Below, piece after piece: positions 45,434 to 53,484 of a stretch of 64,000 nucleotides of DNA (position 1 is the first letter of the stretch; each line of letters starts with the position of its first letter). The notes under the pieces are model-generated. The model had not been told where the DNA came from, did no database searches, and saw nothing but the letters and a program-made list of their open reading frames with translations. Source of the DNA: Streptomyces sp. CA-278952 (lineage in GTDB: Bacteria > Actinomycetota > Actinomycetes > Streptomycetales > Streptomycetaceae). The position numbers and the translations under genes are program-made. The stretch covers positions 2,356,001 to 2,420,000 of the forward strand of contig NZ_CP112880.1 of assembly GCF_028747205.1 (NCBI RefSeq), read 5' to 3'.

Positions 45434-45471
45434 CGATATATCGTGTTCCGAACGAGACGCGATATATTGCG
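45434..45471. promoter_or_regulatory. Twin CGATATAT operator upstream of the DUF4097/PadR operon
   Basis: CGATATATCG (45434-45443) is a perfect 10-bp palindrome. CGCGATATATTGCG (45458-45471) is a near-perfect one (one mismatched pair). Their centres are 26 bp apart and lie 29-66 bp upstream of the ATG at 45500. Such AT-rich boxes are expected for the PadR regulator encoded two genes on, so autoregulation is likely. Confidence 0.75.
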
Positions 45472-45499
45472 TTGCCACGCTTCCCGGGAGGTCACATCC

Positions 45500-46357
45500 A
45501 TGCCTGTGTCGACATGGACCATCGCCGAGCCGCGGAAGCTCGCCTTCGAGGATCCGGTGACGGCCCTCCACGTGCGCATCGTCGACGGCACGGTCAACGT
45601 GGTCGGGACCGACGAGCCGGAAGCCCGGCTGGAGATCTCCGCGATCGAGGGCCCGCCGCTGATCGTGACCCAGGAGGACGGCCGGCTGACCGTGGCCTAC
45701 GAGGACCTGCCCTGGCAGGACCTCCTGCGCTGGTTCGACCCGAAGAACCGCCGCCGCAGCGCCGTGGTCACGCTCGTCGTGCCGGCCGCTTCCTCGGTCG
45801 AGGTCGGCGTGATCGGTGCCGGGGCCGTCGTCTCCGGCATCAGCGGCCGCACGGAGGTCCGCGGCATCACCGGCGACTCCACGCTCGTCGGGCTGACCGG
45901 CGCGGTGCGCGGGGAGTCCGTGTCGGGCAGCCTGGAGGCCCAGAGCGTCACGGGGGACCTGCGCTTCCACTCCGTCTCCGGCGATCTGACGGTGGTCGAC
46001 GGGGCCGGGACCTCGGTCCGGGCCGAGTCGGTCAGCGGTGCCATGGTGCTGGACGTCGACCCGTCCGGGCAGCCCACGGACATCCGGCTGGCCACGGTGA
46101 CGGGCGAGATCGCGATCCGGCTGCCGCACCCGGCCGACGCCAGGGTCGAGGCGAACACCGCGAGCGGGACCGTCTCCAACGCCTTCGAGGACCTGCGGGT
46201 CGGCGGGCAGTGGGGCGCGAAGAAGATCACCGGCACGCTGGGCGCCGGGACGGGGACCCTGCGGGCGACGACCGTGTCCGGTTCGATCGCCCTGCTGCGC
46301 AGGCCACCCGCCGAGGACGACGCGTACGCCGCCGAGCCGACCGGAAAGGTTCTCTGA
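45500..46357 (+). CDS. DUF4097 (adhesin-like beta-helix) protein
   Basis: A 285-residue beta-rich protein of the DUF4097 family, with repeated short Val/Ser/Gly strands (ESVSGSLEAQSVTGDLRFHS, then similar) forming a right-handed beta-solenoid. No signal peptide or membrane helix is seen, so it is cytoplasmic. ATG at 45500 follows GGGAGG. The stop is one base before the PadR start, so both genes are co-transcribed; the pair is common in Streptomyces and the beta-helix protein may be a partner of the regulator. Confidence 0.88.
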   Translation: MPVSTWTIAEPRKLAFEDPVTALHVRIVDGTVNVVGTDEPEARLEISAIEGPPLIVTQEDGRLTVAYEDLPWQDLLRWFDPKNRRRSAVVTLVVPAASSVEVGVIGAGAVVSGISGRTEVRGITGDSTLVGLTGAVRGESVSGSLEAQSVTGDLRFHSVSGDLTVVDGAGTSVRAESVSGAMVLDVDPSGQPTDIRLATVTGEIAIRLPHPADARVEANTASGTVSNAFEDLRVGGQWGAKKITGTLGAGTGTLRATTVSGSIALLRRPPAEDDAYAAEPTGKVL

Positions 46358-46358
46358 C

Positions 46359-47423
46359 ATGCCCCCCGTATTCGCCCACGGCCGTCTGCGGCTGTACCTC
46401 CTCAAGCTCCTGGACGAGGCTCCTCGCCACGGCTATGAGGTCATCCGCCTGCTGGAGGAGCGCTTCCAGGGCCTGTACGCCCCGTCCGCCGGCACGGTCT
46501 ACCCACGGCTGGCCAAGCTGGAGGCCGAGGGCCTGGTCACCCACGCCACCGAGGGCGGCCGCAAGGTCTACTCGATCACCGACGCGGGGCGCGAGGAGCT
46601 GGCGGGCCGGGGCGGCGAACTGGCCGACCTGGAGCTGGAGATCCGCGACTCGGTCTCCGAGCTGGCCGCCGAGATACGCGACGACGTACGGGGCGCGGCG
46701 GGCCGGCTCCGCAGCGACATGCGGGCGGCGGCGTCGGAGTCCCGGCAGGGCACGAAGGCCGGGGCCGGGAGCGGGGCCGGGAGCGGCAAGGGCCGGGCGA
46801 AGGGCGAACCGGCCTCCCCCTTCGACGACTTCGGGGACTTCGGCGACTTCGGCCGTCTGGGCGACCTCGGCGAGAGCGAGACGTGGCGCACGGCGAAGGA
46901 GGAGCTGAACCGGGCCAAGCAGCTGTGGAAGGAGCAGGCGCGCCGGGCGAAGGACGAGTCCCGGCGCGCCCGCGAGGACGCCCAGCAGGCCCGCCGCCAG
47001 GCCAGGGAGGCCCAGGAGAAGGCGCACGAGCAGATGCAGACCGCCGCCCGCCAGGTCCAGGAGCACTTCGCGCGGGGCGACTGGCCCTCCGGGGTGCGGG
47101 AGGGCCTCGCGGAGATCACCGGCCAGCTCGGCGGTTTCGCGCGCTCCGGAGCCTGGCCGCCGTTCGGCAAGCCCGAGGCGGACTCCGCCCCGGCGGCCCC
47201 GGTCCCCGACGACGGCTCCGACTGGGCCGAGGACGCGCCGGCCACGGGCGATCCGGTGCGCGACCTGGACCGCCTGCTGGACCGTTTCCGCGACGGCATC
47301 CGGGACACGGCCCGCGATCACGGGGTGACGGAGGCCCAGCTCGCGGAGGCCCGCCGCCACCTGGGGGCGGCGACGGCGCGGATCGAGGCGCTGCTGACGA
47401 CGGAGGGCGAGCGGAAGGCCTGA
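46359..47423 (+). CDS. PadR-family regulator with long charged C-terminal region
   Basis: A 354-residue PadR regulator. The winged-helix domain is residues 8-85 (LRLYLLKLLDEAPRHGYEVI, APSAGTVYPRLAKLEAEGLV). The rest is unusually long: a helical segment (about 90-130), a Gly/Phe/Asp-rich linker, and a coiled-coil rich in Lys/Arg/Glu/Gln (about 165-240). A C-terminal acidic part follows. Typical PadR proteins are 100-180 residues. It probably binds the twin CGATATAT boxes upstream of the operon and represses it. Followed by a strong terminator. Confidence 0.9.
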   Translation: MPPVFAHGRLRLYLLKLLDEAPRHGYEVIRLLEERFQGLYAPSAGTVYPRLAKLEAEGLVTHATEGGRKVYSITDAGREELAGRGGELADLELEIRDSVSELAAEIRDDVRGAAGRLRSDMRAAASESRQGTKAGAGSGAGSGKGRAKGEPASPFDDFGDFGDFGRLGDLGESETWRTAKEELNRAKQLWKEQARRAKDESRRAREDAQQARRQAREAQEKAHEQMQTAARQVQEHFARGDWPSGVREGLAEITGQLGGFARSGAWPPFGKPEADSAPAAPVPDDGSDWAEDAPATGDPVRDLDRLLDRFRDGIRDTARDHGVTEAQLAEARRHLGAATARIEALLTTEGERKA

Positions 47424-47450
47424 GCCGACACGGCTCGGGTGGAAACGGGA

Positions 47451-47482
47451 GGGGCGGGCGTCCGGTGCCGGACGCCCGCCCC
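47451..47482 (+). terminator. Strong intrinsic terminator after the PadR gene
   Basis: Two perfect 15-bp arms (47451-47465 and 47468-47482, GGGGCGGGCGTCCGG and its complement) with a two-base loop are followed by TGTTTT. It is the clearest rho-independent terminator in the window. The gap to 47648 holds only repetitive GC-rich sequence. Confidence 0.93.
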
Positions 47483-47514
47483 TGTTTTCCGTTCGGGGGC
47501 CGCCCCGTCCTGTT

Positions 47515-47539
47515 GGACACTGTGGCCCCAGCAGTGTCC
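47515..47539. repeat. Inverted repeat in the gap after the PadR gene
   Basis: GGACACTG (47515-47522) and CAGTGTCC (47532-47539) are perfect arms around a 9-bp spacer. Purpose unknown; it could be a further terminator or an operator. Confidence 0.5.
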
Positions 47540-47648
47540 GCCCTGTTCGGGCCGCCCCTGTTTTCCGGGCGGCCCGTGCTGTTCGGGGCCGGCCCGCCCG
47601 TTCCCTGTCGCCCTCCCCGCCCCGTTCCGTAGGCCCGTCTCGCCCGCC

Positions 47649-48233
47649 TCACCCAGCCTCGGCGTGCCCCTGGCTCCCGTCGGCGTCGGGGCCGTACAGC
47701 GCGCGCTGCACGGTCGCGTGGGTCGCGCCGTGCTCGGCGAGGACGTCGGCGACGACTCCGGGCTTCGCCGTGAGGGCCAGGAGCAGGTGTTCCTCGCCGA
47801 TGAAGCGGTCACCGCGCCCCAGGGCGACCCGCAGCGAGTTCTCCAGGACGGTCTTGGCTCCCGAGGTGAAGGGGCGGTGCCCCGACCACCACCACCGGCG
47901 GCCGGCCCGGCCGGTCGCCAGGGCCCCTTCGCCATGGGCCCCTTCGACCCGGGAGACGATCGCGCCGATGTCGATCCCGATACCGGCGAGCGCGTCGGTG
48001 TCGGCCTTGGTCAGGCCGCCGCGGCGGCGGGCCTCGGCGAAGGCGGCGTCCAGGGAGGCGCGGCGGTCGTGGAGGCCGAGCGCGGTGACGGCGAACGCGG
48101 CCCGGCCGCCCTCCTGCTCCAGCAGCGCGAGCAGCAGGTGTTCCTCGGTGACCGAGTCGGCCCCGACGCGCTCGGCCTGCACCACCGCGCCCTTCACGGT
48201 GGCGCGGGCCCCTGGGGTGAATCGCTCGAACAT
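47649..48233 (-). CDS. Stand-alone double Clp-N domain protein
   Basis: A 194-residue protein of two ClpC/ClpA-type N-terminal repeats (FERFTPGARATVKGAVVQAE with EEHLLLALLEQE; then FTSGAKTVLENSLRVAL with GEEHLLLALTAK). There is no AAA+ domain. Such proteins act as decoys or adaptors of ClpC and, in mycobacteria (ClpC2), bind antibiotics that target ClpC1. ATG 48233 has GGAGG five bases upstream and shares a base with the stop of the HTH gene before it (TGATG), so they are coupled. A Lys/Arg/Trp-rich spacer (RRWWWSGHR) separates the repeats. Confidence 0.88.
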   Translation of the reverse strand: MFERFTPGARATVKGAVVQAERVGADSVTEEHLLLALLEQEGGRAAFAVTALGLHDRRASLDAAFAEARRRGGLTKADTDALAGIGIDIGAIVSRVEGAHGEGALATGRAGRRWWWSGHRPFTSGAKTVLENSLRVALGRGDRFIGEEHLLLALTAKPGVVADVLAEHGATHATVQRALYGPDADGSQGHAEAG

Positions 48234-48442
48234 CAACGCCTCCCGTACTTCTTGTGCACGGCCTGCCGGCTGACGCCCAGCTCGGCGGCGATCTCCTGCC
48301 ACGACCAGCCCTGGACGCGGGCACTTCTGACTTGGACGGCTTCGAGCTGCTCCAGCAGCCGCCGCAGCGCGGCCACCGCCCGCAGCCCGACGCGCGGGTC
48401 GCGGTCACCGGCGCGTGCGGCCAGATCCGTTGCTTCGGTCAT
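48233..48442 (-). CDS. Small HTH DNA-binding protein coupled to the Clp-N protein
   Basis: A 69-residue protein. The C-terminal half is a helix-turn-helix (WSWQEIAAELGVSRQAVHKKYGRR); the N-terminal half is a helix likely to dimerise. It is small enough to be only a DNA-binding module. The ATG at 48442 lies six bases after a near-consensus -10 box, so the transcript is probably leaderless. Its stop overlaps the Clp-N start (TGATG). The palindromic operator over the promoter implies autoregulation. Confidence 0.85.
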   Translation of the reverse strand: MTEATDLAARAGDRDPRVGLRAVAALRRLLEQLEAVQVRSARVQGWSWQEIAAELGVSRQAVHKKYGRR

Positions 48443-48445
48443 GAC

Positions 48446-48488
48446 GTCAACCTACATTGACAAGCACCCTCCGTCAATCAAAGTTGAC
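48446..48488. promoter_or_regulatory. Double palindromic operator at the HTH promoter
   Basis: The arms GTCAAC (48446-48451), TTGAC (48457-48461), GTCAA (48473-48477) and GTTGAC (48483-48488) form a symmetrical site GTCAAC-N5-TTGAC-N11-GTCAA-N5-GTTGAC. It covers the -35 and -10 boxes of the HTH/Clp-N operon and part of the 3' end of the acetyltransferase gene. Confidence 0.85.
48449..48477 (-). promoter_or_regulatory. Promoter giving a leaderless transcript of the HTH gene
   Basis: On the minus strand TTGACG (48477-48472) and TAGGTT (48454-48449) are 17 bp apart, a near-perfect sigma-HrdB promoter. The ATG of the HTH gene (48442-48440) follows six bases later, where transcription should begin, so the mRNA has no leader. 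Confidence 0.8.
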
Positions 48489-49013
48489 ATCATCGTCGGC
48501 CAGGCGAGCGTGCCGCTCGACGTCGTACCGGACGCCGCCGTAGCGCAGTTTGGCCCGCTCGATGCCCTCGGTCGCGAATCCGGACCGGGTCGCGACCCGG
48601 CAGGAGGCCGGGTTGTCGGTGCGGTGGCCCAGCTCCAGCCGGTACAGCCCGAGCTCGTCGAAGGCCCAGCGCGCCAACGCCCGCACCCCGGCCGGGGCGA
48701 CACCCCGGCCGCGCGCCTCCGGTGTGGTCCAGTAGGAGACCCAGCCGGTGTCGTGGGTCAGGTTGACGGCGTCGACGGAGACGCAGCCGAGGGCCTCGCC
48801 CGCCTCCCCCACGACGGCCCAGGAGTAGCCGGTGCGCGCTCCCCGTTCGCGCGTGCGGTCCGCGATCCAGGCCAGCGCCCCGGGCCGGTCGGACACCGGC
48901 CGGTCCGTCTGGCGGTCCATCTCGGCCGGGGCGAAGGCGCGGAGCACCGCCGAGGCGTCGGCGGGCTCCCAGGGGCGCAGCAGAAACCCTTCAGGGGTGG
49001 TCAGTTCGTCCAT
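48474..49013 (-). CDS. GNAT-family N-acetyltransferase
   Basis: A 179-residue acetyltransferase of the RimJ/RimL-like type. Motif A is clear (TTPEARGRGVAPAGVRALARWAF) with the acetyl-CoA loop RGRGVA, and the C-terminal segment (ELGHRTDNPASCRVATRSGF) matches RimJ/L-type proteins that acetylate protein N-termini or small amines. ATG at 49013 follows GGGAAGG; GTG at 49022 is an alternative. Its start overlaps the end of the glycosidase gene by 23 bases, and its stop lies inside the operator of the HTH operon. Confidence 0.9.
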   Translation of the reverse strand: MDELTTPEGFLLRPWEPADASAVLRAFAPAEMDRQTDRPVSDRPGALAWIADRTRERGARTGYSWAVVGEAGEALGCVSVDAVNLTHDTGWVSYWTTPEARGRGVAPAGVRALARWAFDELGLYRLELGHRTDNPASCRVATRSGFATEGIERAKLRYGGVRYDVERHARLADDDVNFD

Positions 49014-50454
49014 ACGGACCACCTTCCCGCACGGTCACCACCACTTCGCCCCCGGGCCACGCCCGTACGACCGGCCAACTCCCGCGCGACGACGTGCCGG
49101 GGCCGCCGGCGACCACCCCCGGGCCGGTGACGGAGACACGCCAGCCCCGGGGCGAGGGCGGGAGGGACAGCTCCGTCGCCCCGGGGCGGGCGGCGGCCCG
49201 GTAGGCGAGGCGGTAGGAGCGGGTGTCGGCGTCGTAGGCCTCGGAGCGGACGGTCCCCGCGACGGCCGGGGCGTACGGGGTGGCCGTCCGCTCCTTGTTC
49301 GTACGGAAGCGGCCCCGCTCGTCGACCGCGCAGTAGCCGCCGCCGTAACACCAGACGTACCCGGCCCAGCCGGAGCTGTAGCGGTTCAGGGAGTCGACGG
49401 CCTCGCGGTAGAAGCGGCCCATGGCGGGGAGGGAGTTGTTCAGGGGCCCCCACTCGCCGACGACCACGGGCATCCGGTGGCGGGCCGGATAGGCGATGAC
49501 CGCGGCCTCGTACGCCTCGATCCAGCCGGCCGACGGGTCGTAGTCCGCGCCCGCCTCCATGGCGGTGTTGTAGAAGTGCGGGGCGTACACGGTCCGGCGG
49601 TCCTCGATCCGGCCGAGCCCGGTGGGGACGCCCTCGCCGACGATGGGCGTCGGCTCGACGAAGAGCCAGGTGTCACGGTCCTTCGCCCGGACGGCTCGGG
49701 CCAGCCGGTTGTACATCGGGGTGAGGTGCTGGGCCTCGATCCGGCGGGCGGCGGTCGGCAGGTCCTCGCCCGGGCGCAGCTCCCCCATCGGCTCGTTGAT
49801 CAGGTCGTAGCCGATCACGGCCGGGTGGTCGCGGAAGCGTTCCGCGATGACCTGCCACATGGCGGCCTGGGCGCGCTGGAGGTCGGGGTCCTCGTAGAGG
49901 TGGGTGAAGGCCCGCTGGACGGCCGGTTCGAAGTACTCGGAGAACCAGTCGTCGGGGTTCGGGGTGAACGGCAGCCCGTCGGTCCTGGTGGCCCAGGCGG
50001 GGATGCCCCGATGCCCGAACGCGGGTCCGAAGACGTCCTGGTGGGCGTCGATGAGGACGTGGACGCGGTGCTTGGCCGCCCAGTCCAGGACGCGTTCGAC
50101 GCGCCGGAGGTAGCGCTCGCTGTACTGGCCGCGCGTGGGCTCCAGGTCGTCCCAGAAGACCAGCAGCCGGGCGAAGTTGAAGCCGTTGGCGCGCAGGTCG
50201 CGGAAGTGCCGTTCGGTGATGGCGGTGAGGGCGGCCTCGCCGCGGTTCGCCTTGTCCTCGACGTTCCAGCCGCGCAGGGTGAGGGTGCGCCCCCGGTCGT
50301 CGGTCAGTGGCGGGATGGCACGTTCACGGGATTCGGATGCCGGTACGGCTACGGGGGCGGGGCGCGCCGAGGCGGCGGGGGCGAGGGCCCCCGCCGCGAG
50401 CACGGACGCGACGACGACTGCCATGAGTGCTCTGCCCATTCGCATGGGCGGCAT
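48991..50454 (-). CDS. Secreted GH5 glycoside hydrolase (endoglycoceramidase-like)
   Basis: A 487-residue secreted glycosidase. Signal peptide (about 1-31, ending PAASARP), then a GH5 barrel: FARLLVFWDDLEP, HQDVFGPAFG, the acid/base Glu in LINEPMGE and the nucleophile Glu in VVVGEWGPLNN. The LRGWNVEDKAN start and NEPMGE resemble endoglycoceramidase-type GH5 enzymes more than cellulases. A beta-rich C-terminal domain (about 400-487) may bind carbohydrate. Start: ATG at 50454. Likely substrate is a glycolipid or beta-glucoside, inferred from family only. Confidence 0.9.
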   Translation of the reverse strand: MPPMRMGRALMAVVVASVLAAGALAPAASARPAPVAVPASESRERAIPPLTDDRGRTLTLRGWNVEDKANRGEAALTAITERHFRDLRANGFNFARLLVFWDDLEPTRGQYSERYLRRVERVLDWAAKHRVHVLIDAHQDVFGPAFGHRGIPAWATRTDGLPFTPNPDDWFSEYFEPAVQRAFTHLYEDPDLQRAQAAMWQVIAERFRDHPAVIGYDLINEPMGELRPGEDLPTAARRIEAQHLTPMYNRLARAVRAKDRDTWLFVEPTPIVGEGVPTGLGRIEDRRTVYAPHFYNTAMEAGADYDPSAGWIEAYEAAVIAYPARHRMPVVVGEWGPLNNSLPAMGRFYREAVDSLNRYSSGWAGYVWCYGGGYCAVDERGRFRTNKERTATPYAPAVAGTVRSEAYDADTRSYRLAYRAAARPGATELSLPPSPRGWRVSVTGPGVVAGGPGTSSRGSWPVVRAWPGGEVVVTVREGGPYGRTDHP

Positions 50455-50512
50455 CCCATCAGCAAAGTTGACACTTGTTCAAGTACGCCTTGTCGACGCG
50501 TTGGTGGGGGAG

Positions 50513-51481
50513 CTAGGAGCCCGGGGTGAGCACGATCTTCCCGAACAGGTCGCCCGACTCCAGCCGCCGGAAGCCCTCCCTGGCCCGGTCCAGCGGCAGC
50601 ACCTCGTCGATGACCGGGCGCACCCCGGTGGTCGCGCAGAACGCGAGCAGGTCCTCCAGCTCGTCCTTGGAACCCATGGTGGAGCCGACGACCTTCAGTT
50701 CCAGGAAGAAGATCCGGGTCAGCTCGGCGTGGGCGGGCCGGTCTCCGCTGGTGGCCCCGGAGATGACGAGGGTGCCGCCCGGGCGCAGCGACTTCACGGA
50801 GTGGGACCAGGTGGCGGCCCCCACGGTCTCGATGACGGCGTCCACCCGCTGCGGCAGCCGGACGCCGGGCTCGTACGCCTCCAGCGCCCCGAGTTCGACC
50901 GCCCGCTCACGTTTGGCCTTGTCCCGGCTGGTGGCGAAGACCCGCAGCCCGGCGGCCTTGCCGAGCACGATCGCGGCGGTGGCGACCCCGCCGCCGGCGC
51001 CCTGGACGAGCACGGAATCGCCGGGCCGTACCCCGGCGTTGGTGAACAGCATCCGGTACGCGGTGAGCCAGGCGGTCGGCAGGCAGGCGGCCTCCGCGAA
51101 GCTGAGCTCCTTCGGCTTGGGCAGGACGTTCCAGGTGGGGACGGTGACCTGCTCGGCGAAGGTGCCCTGGTAGCGCTCGGTGAGGATGGAGCGCGGCTCC
51201 TTCGGCCCGACGCCGTGCCCCGACTGCCCGATGACGGAGTGCAGGACGACCTCGTTGCCGTCCGGGTCGACGCCGGCCGCGTCGCAGCCGAGGATCATCG
51301 GCAGCCGGTCCTGCGAGAGGCCCACGCCCCGCAGGGACCAGAGGTCGTGGTGGTTGAGGGAGGCGGCCCGGACGGTGACGGTGGTCCACCCGGGACGCGC
51401 CTCGGGGGCCGGGCGGTCCCCCAGCTCCAGGCCGTCGAGGGGCTGGTCGGGATCGATGCGGGCTGCGTAGGCGGCGAACAT
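50513..51481 (-). CDS. Zinc-type MDR/quinone-oxidoreductase-like dehydrogenase
   Basis: A 322-residue medium-chain dehydrogenase/reductase. The N-terminal GroES-like domain (LNHHDLWSLRGVG, LGCDAAGVDPDG) is followed by the NADP-binding fold with GAGGGVATAAIVLG and KSLRPGGTLVISGAT. The Cys residues of the structural zinc site are absent, so it belongs to the zinc-free quinone reductase-like branch. Start: ATG at 51481. It lies upstream of the glycosidase gene in the same direction but 58 bp away. Substrate unknown. Confidence 0.88.
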   Translation of the reverse strand: MFAAYAARIDPDQPLDGLELGDRPAPEARPGWTTVTVRAASLNHHDLWSLRGVGLSQDRLPMILGCDAAGVDPDGNEVVLHSVIGQSGHGVGPKEPRSILTERYQGTFAEQVTVPTWNVLPKPKELSFAEAACLPTAWLTAYRMLFTNAGVRPGDSVLVQGAGGGVATAAIVLGKAAGLRVFATSRDKAKRERAVELGALEAYEPGVRLPQRVDAVIETVGAATWSHSVKSLRPGGTLVISGATSGDRPAHAELTRIFFLELKVVGSTMGSKDELEDLLAFCATTGVRPVIDEVLPLDRAREGFRRLESGDLFGKIVLTPGS

Positions 51482-51540
51482 GGCTCGACGATAGGCGCGG
51501 TGGGGCGGCCACGGAACCGCCTACATGTGTGACGCGCGCA

Positions 51541-51634
51541 TCAAGCCTCTCCGGCGATTGAGGAGCGGGGTTCGGGGCAGCGCCCCGGGGCTCCGCCCCC
51601 AGACCCCCGCTGCTCAATCGCCGCAGGGGCTTGA
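51541..51634. repeat. Long imperfect inverted repeat (Streptomyces intergenic palindrome)
   Basis: Arms of about 30 bp (51541-51570 and about 51604-51634) surround a GC-rich loop, with the shared cores TCAAGCC...CGGCGATTGAGGAGCGGGG and the complementary CCCCGCTGCTCAATCGCCG...GGCTTGA. This is the common Streptomyces intergenic palindrome as I remember it. It lies between the oxidoreductase and malic-enzyme genes, 60 bp from the former's start. Confidence 0.8.
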
Positions 51635-51651
51635 AATGCAGGCAGAAAGCG

Positions 51652-51681
51652 GGCGGGGCCCGTACGCGTACAGGCCCCGCC
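51652..51681 (-). terminator. Hairpin after the malic enzyme gene
   Basis: GGCGGGGCC (51652-51660) and GGCCCCGCC (51673-51681) are perfect 9-bp arms with a 12-bp loop, 24 bases beyond the malic enzyme stop. Confidence 0.7.
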
Positions 51682-51704
51682 ACCCACAACCGCTCAACGC
51701 GGCA

Positions 51705-52958
51705 TCAGCGCCGAGCCACACCCTCCGCACGGGCCGCCGCGGCCACCGCAGCGGTGACCGCCGGGGCGACCCGCTCGTCGAACGGCGACGGGATCACGTA
51801 CTCCGCCGCCAGCTCGTCGCCGACCACGTCGGCCAACGCGTTCGCCGCGGCGATCTTCATGCCCTCGGTGATCCGGGAGGCCCGGACCTGGAGCGCGCCC
51901 GCGAAGATGCCCGGGAACGCCAGCACGTTGTTGATCTGGTTCGGGAAGTCCGACCGCCCGGTCGCCACGACCGCCGCGTACTTGTGCGCGACGTCCGGGT
52001 GGACCTCCGGGTTCGGGTTGGCCATCGCGAAGACGTACGCGCCGGGGGCCATCGAGGCCACCGCCGCCTCCGGGACCGTACCGCCCGAGACGCCGATGAA
52101 GACGTCCGCACCGGCGAGCGCCCGCTCCAGCGAGCCGGAGAGGCCCGCCCGGTTGGTCAGCTCGGCCAGCTCGCGCTTGACCTCGGTGAGGTCGTCGCGG
52201 TCGCGGCTGACGATGCCCTTGCGGTCGGCCACCGCGATGTCGCCGATCCCCGCCTCCAGCAGGAACTTGGCGATGGCCACGCCCGCCGCGCCCGCGCCGG
52301 AGATGACCCCGCGCAGATCGCCGAGCGTCCGCCCGGAGAGCTTCGCGGCGTTGCGCAGGGCGGCGAGGGTGACGACGGCCGTGCCGTGCTGGTCGTCGTG
52401 GAAGACCGGGATGTCCAGCCGCTCCTGGAGCTTGCGCTCGATCTCGAAGCACCGGGGCGCCGAGATGTCCTCCAGGTTCACCCCGCCGAACGAGGGGGCG
52501 AGCCGGACGACGGTCTCGACGATCTCGTCGGCGTCGGTGGTCGCGAGCGCGATCGGCACCGCGTCGACGCCGCCGAACTGCTTGAAGAGGATGGCCTTGC
52601 CCTCCATGACGGGGAGGGACGCCTCGGGCCCGATGTCGCCGAGGCCGAGCACGGCGGTGCCGTCCGTCACGACGGCCACGACCTGGGACTTCCAGGTGTA
52701 GTCGTGGACGAGCTCGGGGTTGTCGGCGATGGCGCTGCACACCTTCGCCACACCGGGCGTGTACGCCAGGGAAAGGTCGTCCTTGTCCCGGATCGGGACG
52801 GTGGCCTGCACGGCCATCTTCCCGCCCCGGTGGAGGGCGAAGGCCGGATCGAAGGGCTCGTCGGCCCCGGTGTCCACGGCGCTCGTGCGCTGGATGCCGC
52901 TGTCCGCGGTGCTGTCGATGGTGCTGTCGCTGCGAGGATTGACGATCTCCGCTGCCAT
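51705..52958 (-). CDS. NAD(P)-dependent malic enzyme
   Basis: A 417-residue malate oxidoreductase (decarboxylating) of the short bacterial type, giving pyruvate and CO2. Malic enzyme motifs: LAYTPGVAKVC, TDGTAVLGLGDIGP, GVNLEDISAPRCFEIE, DDQHGTAVV and FAMANPNPEVHPD, and the NAD(P) loop GAGAAGVAIAKFL. There is no phosphotransacetylase tail. Start: ATG at 52958. Gives NADPH and links the TCA cycle to pyruvate. It is divergent from the amino-acid transporter. Confidence 0.95.
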   Translation of the reverse strand: MAAEIVNPRSDSTIDSTADSGIQRTSAVDTGADEPFDPAFALHRGGKMAVQATVPIRDKDDLSLAYTPGVAKVCSAIADNPELVHDYTWKSQVVAVVTDGTAVLGLGDIGPEASLPVMEGKAILFKQFGGVDAVPIALATTDADEIVETVVRLAPSFGGVNLEDISAPRCFEIERKLQERLDIPVFHDDQHGTAVVTLAALRNAAKLSGRTLGDLRGVISGAGAAGVAIAKFLLEAGIGDIAVADRKGIVSRDRDDLTEVKRELAELTNRAGLSGSLERALAGADVFIGVSGGTVPEAAVASMAPGAYVFAMANPNPEVHPDVAHKYAAVVATGRSDFPNQINNVLAFPGIFAGALQVRASRITEGMKIAAANALADVVGDELAAEYVIPSPFDERVAPAVTAAVAAAARAEGVARR

Positions 52959-53484
52959 GGTGTTGACCCCTTAAGTCTTCATCGTTTGAGGGTGGCCACT
53001 CCTGGTTGAGGAGGGGTGGGCGGGCACCGCGTACGTGCCCCGCACCGGGCGGTCGGCCCGCCCCGGCAGGGAATGAGGTACATACGCGCGGGCGCGCCGC
53101 ACACGCGCCCTGAGCCCCGGATGAGGGGTGTAAACGTCTTTCTTACCGGACGAACGGTGTTACGGACGAGTCCATATCGACGCGGTGACGTGACTCATAG
53201 TCGAATATCTGGACAAGTCGGCAAACCGGCATAAATGCCGCCCACTAGTCGAGACAAGCCGAAGATTCTCCGGCAGAGGGAATGAATCCCCACAGATGGT
53301 CCGGTCCTCGCGCACCGGCCGTTGATGTTCGGGGGTCGCCCGTTATCCGATTTTGACATGGCCGGACCCCTGAATGAGCCAGTCCAAATGGCAGGATGCC
53401 GTCATCACACAAGGTGGCGACACTCGAAGGTGCGTGCCAAGCCGCCCACCAGCACCTCACCCTCACCTGCCGGAGGATCCCGAC
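52959..53484. other. Divergent gap between malic enzyme and transporter genes
   Basis: 526 bp without a gene. A TTGACA box lies at 53353-53358, about 130 bp upstream of the transporter start, with no clear -10. A short CGGCA-TAAA-TGCCG hairpin lies near 53230. AT-rich stretches at about 53130-53260 probably hold the divergent promoters, but none can be assigned with certainty. Confidence 0.4.

Noticed and set aside
53353-53358. TTGACA as a full promoter for the transporter
   Set aside because: No acceptable -10 box at 16-19 bp; listed only as a box in the gap.
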